A stretch of DNA of 64,000 bases from Prochlorococcus marinus CUG1416 (GTDB taxonomy: Bacteria; Cyanobacteriota; Cyanobacteriia; PCC-6307; Cyanobiaceae): NCBI RefSeq assembly GCF_017695965.1, contig NZ_JAAORM010000005.1, forward strand, positions 434,001 through 498,000, written 5' to 3'. The notes beneath the pieces were generated by a model. It was not told the DNA's origin, did not search any database, and saw only the letters and a list, made by a program, of their open reading frames with translations. The position numbers were made by a program, and so were the translations under genes. Numbering within the stretch: the first letter of the stretch is position 1; each line of letters starts with the position of its first letter. Below are positions 54,303-64,000 of this stretch, in pieces.

Positions 54303-56309
54303 ATGGTCGCTGCATCTGTTTCATTAGAATCACTCTGTGTAAATAGTATAAGAATGCTTGCTGTAGATGCAGTAAATAAATCTAATAGTGGACATCCTGG
54401 TTTACCCATGGGGTGTGCTCCTATGGGTTATGCACTATGGCAAAACATCCTTAATCACAATCCAAATAATCCCAAATGGTTTAATAGAGATCGTTTTGTA
54501 TTATCGGCTGGTCATGGCTGTATGTTGTTATATTCTTTGCTTCATCTAACAGGATATAAATCAGTTTCCATAGAAGATATTAAAGAATTTAGACAATGGG
54601 GATCGAAAACTCCTGGTCATCCAGAAACATTCGAAACAGAGGGGGTTGAAGTCACAGCTGGGCCTCTTGGAGCAGGAATTTCTAATGCAGTTGGTTTAGC
54701 AATAGCTGAAACTCACTTAGCAGCTAAATTCAATAAACCTGATTGCAATATCGTTGATCACTATACTTACGTCATAATGGGTGACGGCTGTAATCAAGAA
54801 GGTATTGCATCAGAGGCTTGCTCATTAGCTGGTCACCTCAAGCTTGGAAAATTAATTGCACTTTATGACGATAACCAAATTACAATTGATGGGCGAACCG
54901 ATGTTTCTTTCACTGAAGATGTTTTAAAAAGATATGAAGCTTATGGATGGCATGTACAACATGTTGAAGATGGTAATCATGATGTTAAGGGAATAACTGA
55001 AGCTATTGAAAAAGCAAAATTAGTTACAGACAAACCTTCAATTATAAAAATCTCTACAACAATAGGTTATGGTTCGCCTAATAAATCAGACACTGCTGGA
55101 ATTCATGGAGCAGCCGTTGGAGAAGAAGAAGCTACATTAACTAGAGAGTTTCTAAATTGGGAATATCCTCCATTTGAAATACCAGATGAAGTATATTCGC
55201 AATTTAGAAAATCAATAAACAAAGGCGAAAACTTAGAAAAAGAATGGGACTCTAAATTTGAAGAATATAAAAAGCAATATCCATCTGAAGGTGCCGAATT
55301 ACACAGAATGTTAAAAGGCCAATTACCCGAGAATTGGGACTCAGATCTCCCTTCTTACACACCTGATGATAAAGGGTTAGCCACAAGAAAGCATTCACAA
55401 ATATGTTTAGGTGCTCTAGGTCCTAACCTACCTGAATTAATTGGTGGTTCTGCAGATTTAACTCACTCTAACTACACAGATATCAAGGGGGAAACTGGAT
55501 CATTCCAGCCTCATAGCCCTGAAAAAAGATATTTACATTTTGGAGTAAGAGAGCATGCAATGGCAGCAATACTTAATGGTATTGCCTATCACAATAGTGG
55601 TCTTATTCCTTATGGTGGAACCTTCCTTGTTTTCGCCGATTACATGAGAGGTTCAATGAGACTATCAGCACTCAGCGAATTAGGAGTGATCTATGTATTA
55701 ACACATGATTCAATTGGAGTAGGCGAAGATGGTCCAACACATCAACCTATTGAAACTATACCTTCTCTTCGCGCCATGCCTAATATGCTAGTTTTCAGGC
55801 CAGGAGATGGGAATGAGACGAGTGGGGCTTATAAACTTGCTATTCAAAATCGCAAAAGACCTTCTGCCCTTTGTTTAAGTAGACAAGGTATGCCAAATCA
55901 AGAAAATACTTCGATTGACAAAGTTGCATTAGGAGGATACATAGTTTCTGATTGCGAGGGAACACCAGATTTAATATTTATTGGTACTGGAAGCGAACTA
56001 AATCTTTGCATTGAAGCAAGTAAGCAAATTTCAAACTTAGGTAAAAAAACTAGAGTTGTCTCTATGCCTTGCGTAGAACTATTCGAAGAACAAGAAAAAT
56101 CGTATAAAGAAAGTGTTTTACCTAGTAGTGTGACGAAGAGAGTTGTAGTAGAAGCTGCCCATTCATTTGGTTGGCATAAATATACAGGTTTTGATGGGAT
56201 TTGTATTACTATGGATAGTTTTGGTGCATCAGCACCAGGTGGAGAATGTATGAAGAATTTTGGATTTACCGTCGAAAACGTTGTTGATAAGACAAAGGAA
56301 ATTCTATAA
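54303..56309 (+). CDS. tkt: Transketolase
   Basis: Thiamine-diphosphate enzyme of the Calvin cycle and pentose phosphate pathway. The 668-residue product has the N-terminal [22 protein letters not shown], the ThDP-binding [20 protein letters not shown] and [14 protein letters not shown], and the pyrimidine-domain [18 protein letters not shown] and [18 protein letters not shown]. Complete. thiC, which feeds thiamine synthesis, lies convergently 14 bases away, and its product is the precursor of this enzyme's cofactor. Confidence 0.98.
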   Translation: MVAASVSLESLCVNSIRMLAVDAVNKSNSGHPGLPMGCAPMGYALWQNILNHNPNNPKWFNRDRFVLSAGHGCMLLYSLLHLTGYKSVSIEDIKEFRQWGSKTPGHPETFETEGVEVTAGPLGAGISNAVGLAIAETHLAAKFNKPDCNIVDHYTYVIMGDGCNQEGIASEACSLAGHLKLGKLIALYDDNQITIDGRTDVSFTEDVLKRYEAYGWHVQHVEDGNHDVKGITEAIEKAKLVTDKPSIIKISTTIGYGSPNKSDTAGIHGAAVGEEEATLTREFLNWEYPPFEIPDEVYSQFRKSINKGENLEKEWDSKFEEYKKQYPSEGAELHRMLKGQLPENWDSDLPSYTPDDKGLATRKHSQICLGALGPNLPELIGGSADLTHSNYTDIKGETGSFQPHSPEKRYLHFGVREHAMAAILNGIAYHNSGLIPYGGTFLVFADYMRGSMRLSALSELGVIYVLTHDSIGVGEDGPTHQPIETIPSLRAMPNMLVFRPGDGNETSGAYKLAIQNRKRPSALCLSRQGMPNQENTSIDKVALGGYIVSDCEGTPDLIFIGTGSELNLCIEASKQISNLGKKTRVVSMPCVELFEEQEKSYKESVLPSSVTKRVVVEAAHSFGWHKYTGFDGICITMDSFGASAPGGECMKNFGFTVENVVDKTKEIL

Positions 56310-56323
56310 GGATAAATTTATAA

Positions 56324-57694
56324 CTAAACTGAAGAATTACATTCTTCAAGTTTATCTTTTAGTTGATCAAGAGATTCATCAGAAATTTTAGAATTCATTG
56401 GACAATGTTTAGGTCCGCACATTGAACAAAATTCGGCCTTTTTAAAGATTTCATCAGGCAATGTTTCATCATGATATTGCTTTGCTCTTTCTGGATCTAA
56501 AGAAAGTTCGAATTGTTTATTCCAATCAAAGTTATACCTAGCATGACTAAGTTCGTCATCTCTATCACGAGCTCCAGCTCGATGTCTTGCTATGTCAGCA
56601 GCATGAGCAGCTATCTTGTAAGCAATTAATCCTTCTCGTACATCCTCTGCATTGGGAAGGCCTAGATGTTCTTTTGGGGTTACATAACATAACATAGATG
56701 TCCCATACCAACCAGCCATTGCTGCTCCAATGGCACTTGATATATGGTCATAACCAGGAGATATATCTGTTACTAATGGGCCAAGAACATAAAAAGGAGC
56801 TTCTGAACATTCCTCCATTTGCTTTCTCACATTAAACTCAATTTGATCCATAGGTACATGACCAGGACCCTCAACCATAACTTGAACATTATGTTCCCAT
56901 GCTCTTCGAGTAAGCTCTCCTAAGGTCTTCAATTCAGATAGCTGTGCATCATCAGAAGCATCATGCAAACATCCAGGCCTAAGTGAATCTCCTAGAGAAA
57001 AAGTACAATCATATTTCTTGAAAATCTCGCAAATATCATCAAACCTAGTATAAAGAGGATTTTGCTTAAAATGATGTAACATCCATTGAGCTAAAATACC
57101 TCCCCCTCTACTTACAATTCCAGTAATTCTTCCTTTGACTTTTGGCAAATGCTCTATTAATAATCCAGCATGAATAGTTTGATAATCGACGCCCTGCTTG
57201 CAATGTTTTTCAATAATATGAAGAAAATCGTCTTCAGTGAGTCTATCTATCGAGCCATGTACACTTTCTAAAGCTTGATAAACAGGAACTGTTCCTATCG
57301 GAACAGGAGATTCATGAATGATTGCTTGCCTAACTTCATCTAAATTTACTCCCCCGGTAGAAAGATCCATAACCGTATCAGCCCCATATTTAACGGCCAG
57401 CTTAAGCTTCTCTACTTCTTCATTGATATCACTTGCATTAGGGGAAGCACCAATATTTGCATTAACTTTACATCTAGAAGCAATACCTATGGACATTGGC
57501 TGAAGATTCAAATGATTGATATTAGCTGGAATAATTAATCTTCCTCTTGCCACTTCTTCCATTATTAAAGAAGCAGGTAGATTTTCTTTTTTAGCAACAA
57601 AATCCATTTCTTCAGTGATACATCCGTTCCTCGCAAAATTCATCTGAGTTACATTGTCTTTTCCAAGGCGAGGTTTAATCCAAGTACTTCTCAT
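56324..57694 (-). CDS. thiC: Phosphomethylpyrimidine synthase ThiC
   Basis: Radical-SAM enzyme that rearranges AIR into HMP-phosphate, the pyrimidine half of thiamine. The 456 residues include [42 protein letters not shown] and [16 protein letters not shown], and the C-terminal cluster motif [11 protein letters not shown]. The short form lacking the long N-terminal extension of E. coli ThiC. A TPP riboswitch precedes the start. Confidence 0.97.
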   Translation of the reverse strand: MRSTWIKPRLGKDNVTQMNFARNGCITEEMDFVAKKENLPASLIMEEVARGRLIIPANINHLNLQPMSIGIASRCKVNANIGASPNASDINEEVEKLKLAVKYGADTVMDLSTGGVNLDEVRQAIIHESPVPIGTVPVYQALESVHGSIDRLTEDDFLHIIEKHCKQGVDYQTIHAGLLIEHLPKVKGRITGIVSRGGGILAQWMLHHFKQNPLYTRFDDICEIFKKYDCTFSLGDSLRPGCLHDASDDAQLSELKTLGELTRRAWEHNVQVMVEGPGHVPMDQIEFNVRKQMEECSEAPFYVLGPLVTDISPGYDHISSAIGAAMAGWYGTSMLCYVTPKEHLGLPNAEDVREGLIAYKIAAHAADIARHRAGARDRDDELSHARYNFDWNKQFELSLDPERAKQYHDETLPDEIFKKAEFCSMCGPKHCPMNSKISDESLDQLKDKLEECNSSV

Positions 57695-57737
57695 AACTTA
57701 TAAATTTTTAAAAGTGTTATTACTAAAGTTTGATCAA

Positions 57738-57822
57738 ATTTCCACTTCCCTGTATCAGGATTAATGATTCAGGTTCAAAGGGTATGATCTCAGCTAAGTA
57801 AAATTTCTTAGCACCCCTAGTA
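57738..57822 (-). promoter_or_regulatory. TPP riboswitch in thiC leader
   Basis: Read on the minus strand, the leader contains GGGGTGC, then GCTGAGATCATACCCTTTG, AACCTGA and ACAGGGAAGTGG, which are the conserved pieces of the THI element in the right order. The 3' boundary lies about 47 bases before the thiC ATG. Binding of thiamine diphosphate should lower thiC expression, probably by blocking translation since no strong terminator follows. Boundaries are approximate. Confidence 0.92.
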
Positions 57823-57892
57823 TTTATTTTATTAATAGCTCTTTTCTAAAAAATAGTCATCACATATTGAGTAAAAATAAATAAAATATTTT

Positions 57893-58108
57893 TTATTTAA
57901 CTTTCTGATAAGACTTTATCTTTTTTAAGATATTTTTTCTATCCAATTTTCTTCTTACATCTTTCTCCAAAATAATTGAGATCCCCATTAAGCCAATAGG
58001 CAAATAAAAAATCTTCTTAGCATTGTCCTTTAATATTAAGCCAACAGCGGACATAATGATCATGAAAGGAGCAACACAAGACAAAATAAATCCTTTATTA
58101 ATTTTCAT
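57893..58108 (-). CDS. DUF3188 small membrane protein
   Basis: A 71-residue protein with two hydrophobic segments (ILSCVAPFMIIMSAVGLIL and IFYLPIGLMGISIIL) and a basic tail (RRKLDRKNILKKIKSYQK). This is the pattern of the cyanobacterial DUF3188 family of unknown function. Its start overlaps the stop of the M20 amidohydrolase by 4 bases, so they are translated together. Confidence 0.7.
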   Translation of the reverse strand: MKINKGFILSCVAPFMIIMSAVGLILKDNAKKIFYLPIGLMGISIILEKDVRRKLDRKNILKKIKSYQKVK

Positions 58109-59289
58109 TTTTCACCTGTATTAATTATTTCATTGCTTAATTTTACAATGGATTCTGTTATAACTTTGATTCCTACTGCAATAGCTCGTTCGTCTGGATC
58201 AAATTTGGAACTGTGTAGGGGAGCACATCCATTTGAGCTAGAAACACCAAGCCTAAACATAGCTCCAGGGATCTCATTCAAGAACTCAGCGAAATCTTCA
58301 GCACCTAATGATGGTTTTTGTAATTCGATAACATTTTCTTGACCTAAAACCTTAATTCCCGAGTCTCTGAGGACTCTATTAATTTCAGAATTATTATTAA
58401 CTGGTGGAGTAATTTCTCTAAAAATTACTTTTGCATCGGCTCCGCAACTATTAGCTAAAGAAGAGATATTTTCATTGAGCCAATTACCTATATTCTTAAA
58501 TAATTTAAGATTTGTGCATCTAACCGTACCAATTAAATTAACCTTTTCGGCAAGGACATTGAATGCAGTGCCACCATTAATTTTACCAAAAGTTATTACT
58601 ACAGGATCTAAAGGATCTAACTTCCGTGTTATTAATTCTTGAATTCCTGAGATAACTTTAGAGGCCACCCAAATAGCATCAACCCCTTCATGAGGTCGAG
58701 CACCATGACCTGATTTCCCTTTAATCTCTACCTTGAGTTCTCCAGCGGCTGCAGTTAAACTTCCCTCTCTAATCCCAATAGTGCCAACAGATAAATCGGG
58801 GTAGACATGAACGCCCAGAATATTAGTTAAACCATCAGTTGCTCCATCTTTAATCATCCATCTAGCTCCACTTGCAATTTCTTCAGCGGGCTGAAAAATT
58901 ATCCTAGTCCCAAAATTAAGTTGTAAATCCTTAACAATTTTTGCTACACCCAACCCAATCGATATATGCAAATCGTGACCACACGCATGCATAACACCAT
59001 CTACTTTTGATGAAAAACTTAATTTAGTTTCCTCAAATATTGGCAACGCATCCATATCCACTCTTAAGCCTATAATACCTTTATCTAAGGGGCCAAAATC
59101 AGCTATAACTCCAGTTCTGCCTATAGATTCTTTGACATTCCAACCAATATTTTTTAAAAAACCACTTATCAAAATAGCTGTTTGATTTTCAAGTCCACTT
59201 AATTCCGGATGTGCATGGATATGTCTTCTTAAATTAATTAATTCATCATTAAACGAATCAATTTGTTTTGAAAACTGATCTCTATTCAT
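58105..59289 (-). CDS. M20D-family amidohydrolase/peptidase
   Basis: Metal-dependent amidohydrolase of the M20D group, whose members cleave N-acyl amino acids, hippurate-like amides or auxin conjugates. The 394 residues show RRHIHAHPELSGLENQTA, the metal-binding MHACGHDLHISIGLG, IFQPAEEIASGARWMI with catalytic Glu-Glu, and VEIKGKSGHGARPHEGVDAI; GAEDFAEFLNEIPG is the last metal ligand region. Substrate unknown. Third gene in a ruvB-TPR-amidohydrolase-DUF3188 series. Confidence 0.9.
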   Translation of the reverse strand: MNRDQFSKQIDSFNDELINLRRHIHAHPELSGLENQTAILISGFLKNIGWNVKESIGRTGVIADFGPLDKGIIGLRVDMDALPIFEETKLSFSSKVDGVMHACGHDLHISIGLGVAKIVKDLQLNFGTRIIFQPAEEIASGARWMIKDGATDGLTNILGVHVYPDLSVGTIGIREGSLTAAAGELKVEIKGKSGHGARPHEGVDAIWVASKVISGIQELITRKLDPLDPVVITFGKINGGTAFNVLAEKVNLIGTVRCTNLKLFKNIGNWLNENISSLANSCGADAKVIFREITPPVNNNSEINRVLRDSGIKVLGQENVIELQKPSLGAEDFAEFLNEIPGAMFRLGVSSSNGCAPLHSSKFDPDERAIAVGIKVITESIVKLSNEIINTGEK

Positions 59290-59292
59290 TAC

Positions 59293-60093
59293 TTATTTTA
59301 AATCGATAAAGTTCATTAGATGTTTAGTTGGTTTTGGAGGCCATCTTCTTACTTTTTTTAACCATTCCTCATCACTATACCTAGGATCTAATTCAGTTAC
59401 TGCAATCCAATTACTCTCTGCCTTACCAGATTCTCCCTTGGACCAATTCAAAGCTGTTAAAGCTGCCCTAGCATCTGCAAAAGTTGGATAACGTCTAATT
59501 AATTTTTTTAATTCTTTTTCAGATTCATCAATATTCCCTAACTGGAAATCTACTAAAGCCATACTTGACCTTGCCATAGCAAATCCAGGATTATATAAAG
59601 CAGCTTTTGAAAATAAATCTCTTGCTGTTTCCCATTCTGATGTAGAACCTGCAACATTAGCTAAATTATATAATGCTGAGGAATTTTGACTATCTTGAGA
59701 AATCACAAACAAATAATCTTTTTTTGCTTGCGACCATAGACCTAATGATTCCTCGGCTATACCTCTGTTAATGTAAGGATCTATTTCACTAGGATTTAAA
59801 CTTATTGCCTGATTTTGGTCATCTATTGCCCCCTCTACATCTCCAATGACAAGTCTTACATTTCCTCTATTGCTCAAACCTGCAGCATCATCAGGAAACA
59901 AATCCAAATAGCGATTCCATTCTTGTAAAGCGAGATTAAATTTTCCGCCTGAACTTAAAGCTAATGCATTTTCAAACAAATCCTCTCTCGAAGATAATGA
60001 ATAGCATGGAGCAATATACAAAATATTGACAAAAACAAAAATTAATAAAAGACAAACCTTAACTTTTTTAAAAGTTATCATTTTTTGAATCAA
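59293..60093 (-). CDS. TPR-repeat protein with signal peptide
   Basis: A 266-residue protein. The N-terminus has a hydrophobic core ([22 protein letters not shown]) typical of a signal peptide or lipoprotein-like export segment, so it probably acts in the periplasm or lumen. About five TPR units follow ([75 protein letters not shown] and [19 protein letters not shown]). Its 5' end overlaps ruvB by 26 bases; ATG 60081 would shorten the overlap. Likely a scaffold. Confidence 0.8.
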   Translation of the reverse strand: MIQKMITFKKVKVCLLLIFVFVNILYIAPCYSLSSREDLFENALALSSGGKFNLALQEWNRYLDLFPDDAAGLSNRGNVRLVIGDVEGAIDDQNQAISLNPSEIDPYINRGIAEESLGLWSQAKKDYLFVISQDSQNSSALYNLANVAGSTSEWETARDLFSKAALYNPGFAMARSSMALVDFQLGNIDESEKELKKLIRRYPTFADARAALTALNWSKGESGKAESNWIAVTELDPRYSDEEWLKKVRRWPPKPTKHLMNFIDLK

Positions 60094-61126
60094 TGTACTT
60101 TTTCCCTAAAGCAGTAAGCAATCTTCCTCTAGGAGTTCTTGTGATAAAACCAATTTGGATTAGATACGGCTCGACTACAAATTCTAACATTGAAGAATCA
60201 TCACCCAATCCTGCTGCTATTGAATCGAGACCAGTTGGAATATTATTGTTTTGGTTTAAAAAAGACAAATATTGCCTATCTAAAGAATCCAATCCTTTTT
60301 CGTCTATTTGGTAAGAATTTAAAGCTTTTTTTATTAAATTCACTGAGATAACATTAGTGTTTTTAACAACTTGCGCGTAATCTCGAACTCGTCTTAATAA
60401 TCTCAAAGCAATTCTTGGAGTCCCTCTAGAGATCTTGGCTAAATTATAAGATGCTTCATCATCTAAATTAAGGTTTATTAATCCGGAGAAATTAAAGATT
60501 ATTTGTTTTAATTCATCATATGTATAAAATTCAATTTTCTGAGACATACCAAATCTATCTCTTAGGGGGGCACTTATAGAAGCTAATTTAGTTGTCGCGC
60601 CAATCAGAGTAAACCTGGGAAGATTAATTGTTCTACAACGTGCTCCTCTATTAGCTCCCATAGTTAAATCTAGTCTAAAATCCTCCATTGCAGAATATAA
60701 CAACTCTTCAGTTAACCTATTTAAGCGATGTATCTCATCGATAAATAAAACATCACCTTCTTTTAATCCAAGCAGTAACCCTACAATATCTCTAGGCCTT
60801 TCAATTGCGGGTGCAGTAGCTACCCTACATTTTGTATTCATTTCATGGGCTATCAGAAAAGCTAGGGTAGTCTTACCTAAACCAGGTTGTCCATATATAA
60901 GAATATGTTCCAAAGGTTCTTTCCTATAAATTGAAGCATCTATAGCTATTCTTAAAGAAGACTTAAGTTGTTCTTGGCCAATAAAGTCTTGTAAAGTAAG
61001 AGGTCTAGCTAAGTTCAGATTATTATTTCTTTTTTCTTCTGGAATAATTTTTGAATCAACTATCCTAAGCTCTTTTTTACTAAGAGAAAAGTCATTATCG
61101 CCTATATTGGAGGAAATTATTGCCAT
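60068..61126 (-). CDS. ruvB: Holliday junction DNA helicase RuvB
   Basis: AAA+ motor that drives branch migration with RuvA. The 352 residues have [18 protein letters not shown], Walker [13 protein letters not shown], Walker [20 protein letters not shown], arginine finger region [14 protein letters not shown] and a C-terminal winged helix with [19 protein letters not shown] (the end fits FVVEPYLIQ). Complete. First gene of a four-gene minus-strand series. No SOS-like box is evident before it. Confidence 0.97.
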   Translation of the reverse strand: MAIISSNIGDNDFSLSKKELRIVDSKIIPEEKRNNNLNLARPLTLQDFIGQEQLKSSLRIAIDASIYRKEPLEHILIYGQPGLGKTTLAFLIAHEMNTKCRVATAPAIERPRDIVGLLLGLKEGDVLFIDEIHRLNRLTEELLYSAMEDFRLDLTMGANRGARCRTINLPRFTLIGATTKLASISAPLRDRFGMSQKIEFYTYDELKQIIFNFSGLINLNLDDEASYNLAKISRGTPRIALRLLRRVRDYAQVVKNTNVISVNLIKKALNSYQIDEKGLDSLDRQYLSFLNQNNNIPTGLDSIAAGLGDDSSMLEFVVEPYLIQIGFITRTPRGRLLTALGKKYIDSKNDNF

Positions 61127-61178
61127 AATGAAAGGTTAATTGCAATTGTTCTGAGTAGAAAGATTTTTTACAACTAAA

Positions 61179-61673
61179 ATGGCAAAAAATTCAAACAAAG
61201 TTCAAGAAAATCATAAAAAAGAAAATAATTTTAAACGTCTAGCTGAGAATAGATATGCAAAATTTCAATATGCAATATCTGAAACAATCGAAGCTGGAAT
61301 TGAACTTTTAGGTACTGAAGTAAAGTCTATTAGAAACGGAAAAGCAAATTTAAGAGATGGGTACTGTTCATTCAGAGATGGTGAGATTTTATTGTTGAAT
61401 GTTCACATTTCACCACACAAAAATGTGGGGTCTTTTTTTAATCATGATCCATTAAGAAATAGAAAGTTACTACTACATAAAAAAGAAATAATCAAACTTA
61501 AATCTAATACTGAAAAAAGAGGAATGACTATTGTTCCATTATCTCTTTATTTAAAAGGCTCATGGATAAAAATCAAAATTGGAGTAGGTAAAGGCAAAAA
61601 ATTACATGACAAACGACAAGATGAAAAACAAAAAAGTATGAAAAAAGAAATCAACTCTGCACTAAAAAGATAA
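61179..61673 (+). CDS. smpB: SsrA-binding protein
   Basis: Binds tmRNA and brings it to stalled ribosomes. The 164-residue product includes [54 protein letters not shown], and the basic C-terminal tail that enters the decoding site ([20 protein letters not shown]). Normal length. The ssrA gene is not in the window. Divergent from ruvB by 52 bases. Confidence 0.95.
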   Translation: MAKNSNKVQENHKKENNFKRLAENRYAKFQYAISETIEAGIELLGTEVKSIRNGKANLRDGYCSFRDGEILLLNVHISPHKNVGSFFNHDPLRNRKLLLHKKEIIKLKSNTEKRGMTIVPLSLYLKGSWIKIKIGVGKGKKLHDKRQDEKQKSMKKEINSALKR

Positions 61674-61697
61674 GAATATTATTCAGACTTGTTGAAA

Positions 61698-61946
61698 CTA
61701 TGAGTCTAGACTTACTGAACTTGGAGGAGGGGAAGGATCAGGATCTGCAATTAACATATGCTGTAAAACAGTTTCAGGCCTCTCGCTATCTCTCCAGCGA
61801 ATTTTATAAGCAGGCATTTTTGTTCCTCTGCTTGTAGTTTGCTCTACTGGTTCAATAACCCATCCTCTTCTTGATCGGCCTTGAGGATTTCTTTTAACTA
61901 CTGCATCCGCATGCTTGAAACGGAAACCAACACGTTCACCACTCAT
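61698..61946 (-). CDS. Conserved small cyanobacterial protein of unknown function
   Basis: An 82-residue basic protein with a conserved-looking core: GERVGFRFKHADAVVKRNPQ, RRGWVIEPVEQTTSRGTKMP and YKIRWRDSERPETVLQHMLI. This suggests a small beta-barrel (SH3/KOW-like) that could touch nucleic acid, which is inference only. Proline/serine-rich tail. It follows lysS by 29 bases on the same strand and converges on smpB. Confidence 0.65.
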   Translation of the reverse strand: MSGERVGFRFKHADAVVKRNPQGRSRRGWVIEPVEQTTSRGTKMPAYKIRWRDSERPETVLQHMLIADPDPSPPPSSVSLDS

Positions 61947-61975
61947 TTAAAAAATTTCGTATTGGATTAATTTAT

Positions 61976-63514
61976 TTATTTTACTTCATTCAAGGGTGAT
62001 TTTTCATTTTTATTAGAAGTTATTTCTGGTTTTAATAATGGGAAAGGGATTACATCTCTTATTGATGGACTATTAGTAATTAGCATAATAAGTCTATCAA
62101 TGCCTATACCTAATCCTCCAGTTGGAGGCATGCCAATCTCTAAAGCATTCAAAAAATCTTCATCTATACAATGTGCCTCAAAATCTCCTTTATCCCTTAG
62201 AGATTGCTGTAATTGCATTCTTTCTCTTTGATCTACTGGATCTATCAACTCACTAAAAGCATTTGCCAGCTCTCGACCAGCAATGAATAATTCGAATCTC
62301 TGAACCATTTCTTTATTATCAAGATGAGGCCTAGCTAAAGGAGAGATTTCAACAGGATAATCGATCACAAAAGTAGGTTCTATAAGTTCTGACTCTACTT
62401 TTTGCTCGAAGACCTCATTTAGAAGTCTTCCCATAGTATTTGTTTTAGTAGAACATCCAACATTTATACTTTTAACGGCTTGTTTTGCTTCTTGAAAGTC
62501 TCCACTGAAAGAATCAAAATCAATCCCTGTATATTTTTTGACTATATCTTTCATAGATATTCTTAACCAAGGTTTAGAAAAATCAATTTCGTTATTTTGA
62601 TAATTTATAACTAAAGAGCCACATGCATCAGCTACGATATCTTTTATAAGTTCTTCTGTTAAATCCATCATATCGACATAGTTAGAAAAAGCTTGATATA
62701 TTTCAACTGAGGTAAATTCAGGATTATGCTTTGTGCTTATCCCCTCATTACGGAAAATTCTTCCCAATTCATAAACTTTCTCAAATCCTCCAACAACCAT
62801 TCTTTTTAAATGTAATTCAGTAGCTATTCTTAGATACAGCGGAATATCTAACGTATTATGGTGAGTAATAAATGGTCTTGCTTCAGCACCACCAGCTTCA
62901 GATTGCAGAATTGGAGTCTCTATCTCTAAAAAATTTCTATTATCTAGCCATTTTCTTATAAAACTTATACATTTTGCTCTTGTTTTAAATACAGTTTTAG
63001 AGTGCGGATTCACTATTAAATCTAGATAACGTTGTCTATATCTTTTTTCAATATCAGTCAATCCATGCCATTTATCGGGTAACGGCTGTAATGATTTTGA
63101 TAACATTTCCCATTTTTCTACTTTAATTGAAAGCTCACCTTTATTAGTTTTTTTAATAGTTCCGTAAACGCCTATCCAATCACCAATATCTACTATTTCC
63201 TTAATATCTTCAAAAGAAAGTAATTTTTGATTTTCTAAATTGCAATTAATAATCCTTTTTTCTAAATACAGTTGAATCTGATCTTCTTGATCGCTTATTG
63301 TAAAAAAGGCAATTTTACCCATTACCCTTTTTGCCATCACTCTACCAGCAATAGAGACACTGAAATCTTCCTCTTGACCATTTTCTAAAAAATCAAATTC
63401 TTGAATAAGAAATTTAGTAGTGTGGGAAACTCTAAAACTTTCTGCGTAAGAAGCAAATCCTTTACTAACTAGTAAATTTGCTTTTTGAAGGCGGGCATCT
63501 CTTATTTCAGACAA
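61976..63514 (-). CDS. lysS: Lysyl-tRNA synthetase, class II
   Basis: Charges tRNA-Lys. The 512 residues have an N-terminal OB-fold anticodon-binding domain ([23 protein letters not shown]) and the class II core with motif 1 ([21 protein letters not shown]), motif 2 ([25 protein letters not shown]) and motif 3 ([17 protein letters not shown]). Complete. It lies 48 bases downstream of rpaB and upstream of the 82-residue gene, all on the minus strand. Confidence 0.97.
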   Translation of the reverse strand: MSEIRDARLQKANLLVSKGFASYAESFRVSHTTKFLIQEFDFLENGQEEDFSVSIAGRVMAKRVMGKIAFFTISDQEDQIQLYLEKRIINCNLENQKLLSFEDIKEIVDIGDWIGVYGTIKKTNKGELSIKVEKWEMLSKSLQPLPDKWHGLTDIEKRYRQRYLDLIVNPHSKTVFKTRAKCISFIRKWLDNRNFLEIETPILQSEAGGAEARPFITHHNTLDIPLYLRIATELHLKRMVVGGFEKVYELGRIFRNEGISTKHNPEFTSVEIYQAFSNYVDMMDLTEELIKDIVADACGSLVINYQNNEIDFSKPWLRISMKDIVKKYTGIDFDSFSGDFQEAKQAVKSINVGCSTKTNTMGRLLNEVFEQKVESELIEPTFVIDYPVEISPLARPHLDNKEMVQRFELFIAGRELANAFSELIDPVDQRERMQLQQSLRDKGDFEAHCIDEDFLNALEIGMPPTGGLGIGIDRLIMLITNSPSIRDVIPFPLLKPEITSNKNEKSPLNEVK

Positions 63515-63562
63515 AATTTACTTTAATATTTGTTTTATTTAATAAAATTATCAGACTAAGGA

Positions 63563-64000
63563 TCAACTTGCCAAAGATGTTGCTGTTTCACCAACTCTCT
63601 GAGATGCATAACCTATCCCTCTAACAGTTAATATTAATTCTGGATTTCTTGGATCTGGTTCCAATTTACCTCTTAGTCTTGCGACATAAACATCTACAAC
63701 TCTTAAATCTGCAGCTCTCCTAGGAGGATAACCCCATAGTTGTTCTAAAATTTCAGCTCGTGGAACAACTTTACCAGGCTCGTCAAATAATAATTCTAGA
63801 AGGCTAAATTCAGTATAAGTTAGACTAATTCTTTCACCAGCTCTAGATACTTGTCTTCTATTAGTATCAACCACTAAAGTGCCAAATTTCATAACTCCTT
63901 TACCAGATGGAACCTCTTTGGTTTCAGCAACCGACACAGTAGGGCCCATTCTTCTTAAAATAGTAGCTATCCTCGCTTCTAACTCTTTTGGACTAAAGGG
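63563..64000 (-). CDS. rpaB: OmpR-type response regulator RpaB, N-terminus cut by window edge
   Basis: The frame is open to base 64000 and continues beyond it. The visible 145 residues are the end of a receiver domain (PFSPKELEARIATILRR) and a complete OmpR/PhoB winged-helix DNA-binding domain: FGTLVVDTNRRQV, LTYTEFSLLELLFDEPGKVV, WGYPPRRAADLRVVDVYVARLRGKLE and ILTVRGIGYAS. This matches RpaB, the regulator of high-light and photosystem I genes. The ATG at 63949 is internal. psaC and psaD, possible targets, are in the same window. Confidence 0.9.
   Translation of the reverse strand, partial: PFSPKELEARIATILRRMGPTVSVAETKEVPSGKGVMKFGTLVVDTNRRQVSRAGERISLTYTEFSLLELLFDEPGKVVPRAEILEQLWGYPPRRAADLRVVDVYVARLRGKLEPDPRNPELILTVRGIGYASQRVGETATSLAS

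Overview
The window is a strongly AT-rich, very compact stretch of bacterial chromosome. The gene set is that of a small marine oxygenic cyanobacterium: psaC, psaD, ndhN, ndhS, the ho1-pebA-pebB bilin operon, an rpaB-type response regulator, ldpA, cyanobacterial-type gshA, ppc and many short cyanobacteria-only proteins. Base composition, gene sizes and gene content point to a high-light-adapted Prochlorococcus. I cannot name the strain. There is no prophage, insertion sequence, CRISPR array or obvious genomic island; this is core chromosome.

Layout. 1-2338 (minus): start of the ribosomal protein cluster rplC-rplD-rplW-rplB, with rplB running off the left edge. 2339-2618: a divergent, structured intergenic region. 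2619-6277 (plus): ndhN-ldpA, tRNA-Gln, a HAD phosphatase, and recA behind a LexA-type box. 6280-15700: DUF2839 protein, a DinG-like protein without Walker motifs, tyrA, crtD-like oxidoreductase, fructosamine kinase, CAAD protein, MoeB-rhodanese, a doubled CobO, LarE and speD. 15752-16994: recF, which has no AUG/GUG/UUG start for its ATP-binding domain, and tRNA-Arg(CCG). 17006-27418 (minus): acetyltransferase, ppc, gshA, trpE, psaD, a degenerate sensor kinase, rodA and mrp. 27577-33785: hemF, CCB1-like protein, RNase D, LpxB-like protein, tRNA-Cys, small unknown genes and purM. 33884-38603: panC/cmk fusion, a low-molecular-weight phosphatase, pebB, pebA, ho1 and an unknown gene. 38814-47476: icd, a DUF1537 kinase, an aldose epimerase, an alpha/beta hydrolase, a Na+/H+ antiporter and glgP. 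47469-53008: two unknown genes, tRNA-Arg(CCT), rnpB, rnc, ndhS, rimM, glmS, psaC and acpP. 53015-64000: fabF, tkt, thiC with a TPP riboswitch, DUF3188, M20 amidohydrolase, TPR protein, ruvB, smpB, an 82-residue unknown, lysS and rpaB, the last cut by the right edge.

How the parts work together. The genes cover translation (ribosomal proteins, rimM, smpB, lysS, four tRNAs, rnpB, rnc), photosynthesis and its control (psaC, psaD, ndhN, ndhS, rpaB, bilin synthesis, CCB1-like protein), carbon flow (ppc, icd, glgP, tkt), DNA repair (recA, recF, ruvB) and cofactors (hemF, thiC, panC, MoeB, CobO, LarE). Convergent genes often end within a few bases of each other or overlap, leaving almost no room for hairpin terminators.

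I found no clearly new multi-gene system. The items most worth a second look are the non-AUG recF start, the tandem CobO, the motif-less DinG homologue, the sensor kinase with an eroded ATP-binding domain, the MoeB lacking zinc cysteines, and several structured non-coding stretches (rplC leader, icd leader, GC-rich island near tRNA-Cys, long rnpB hairpin).
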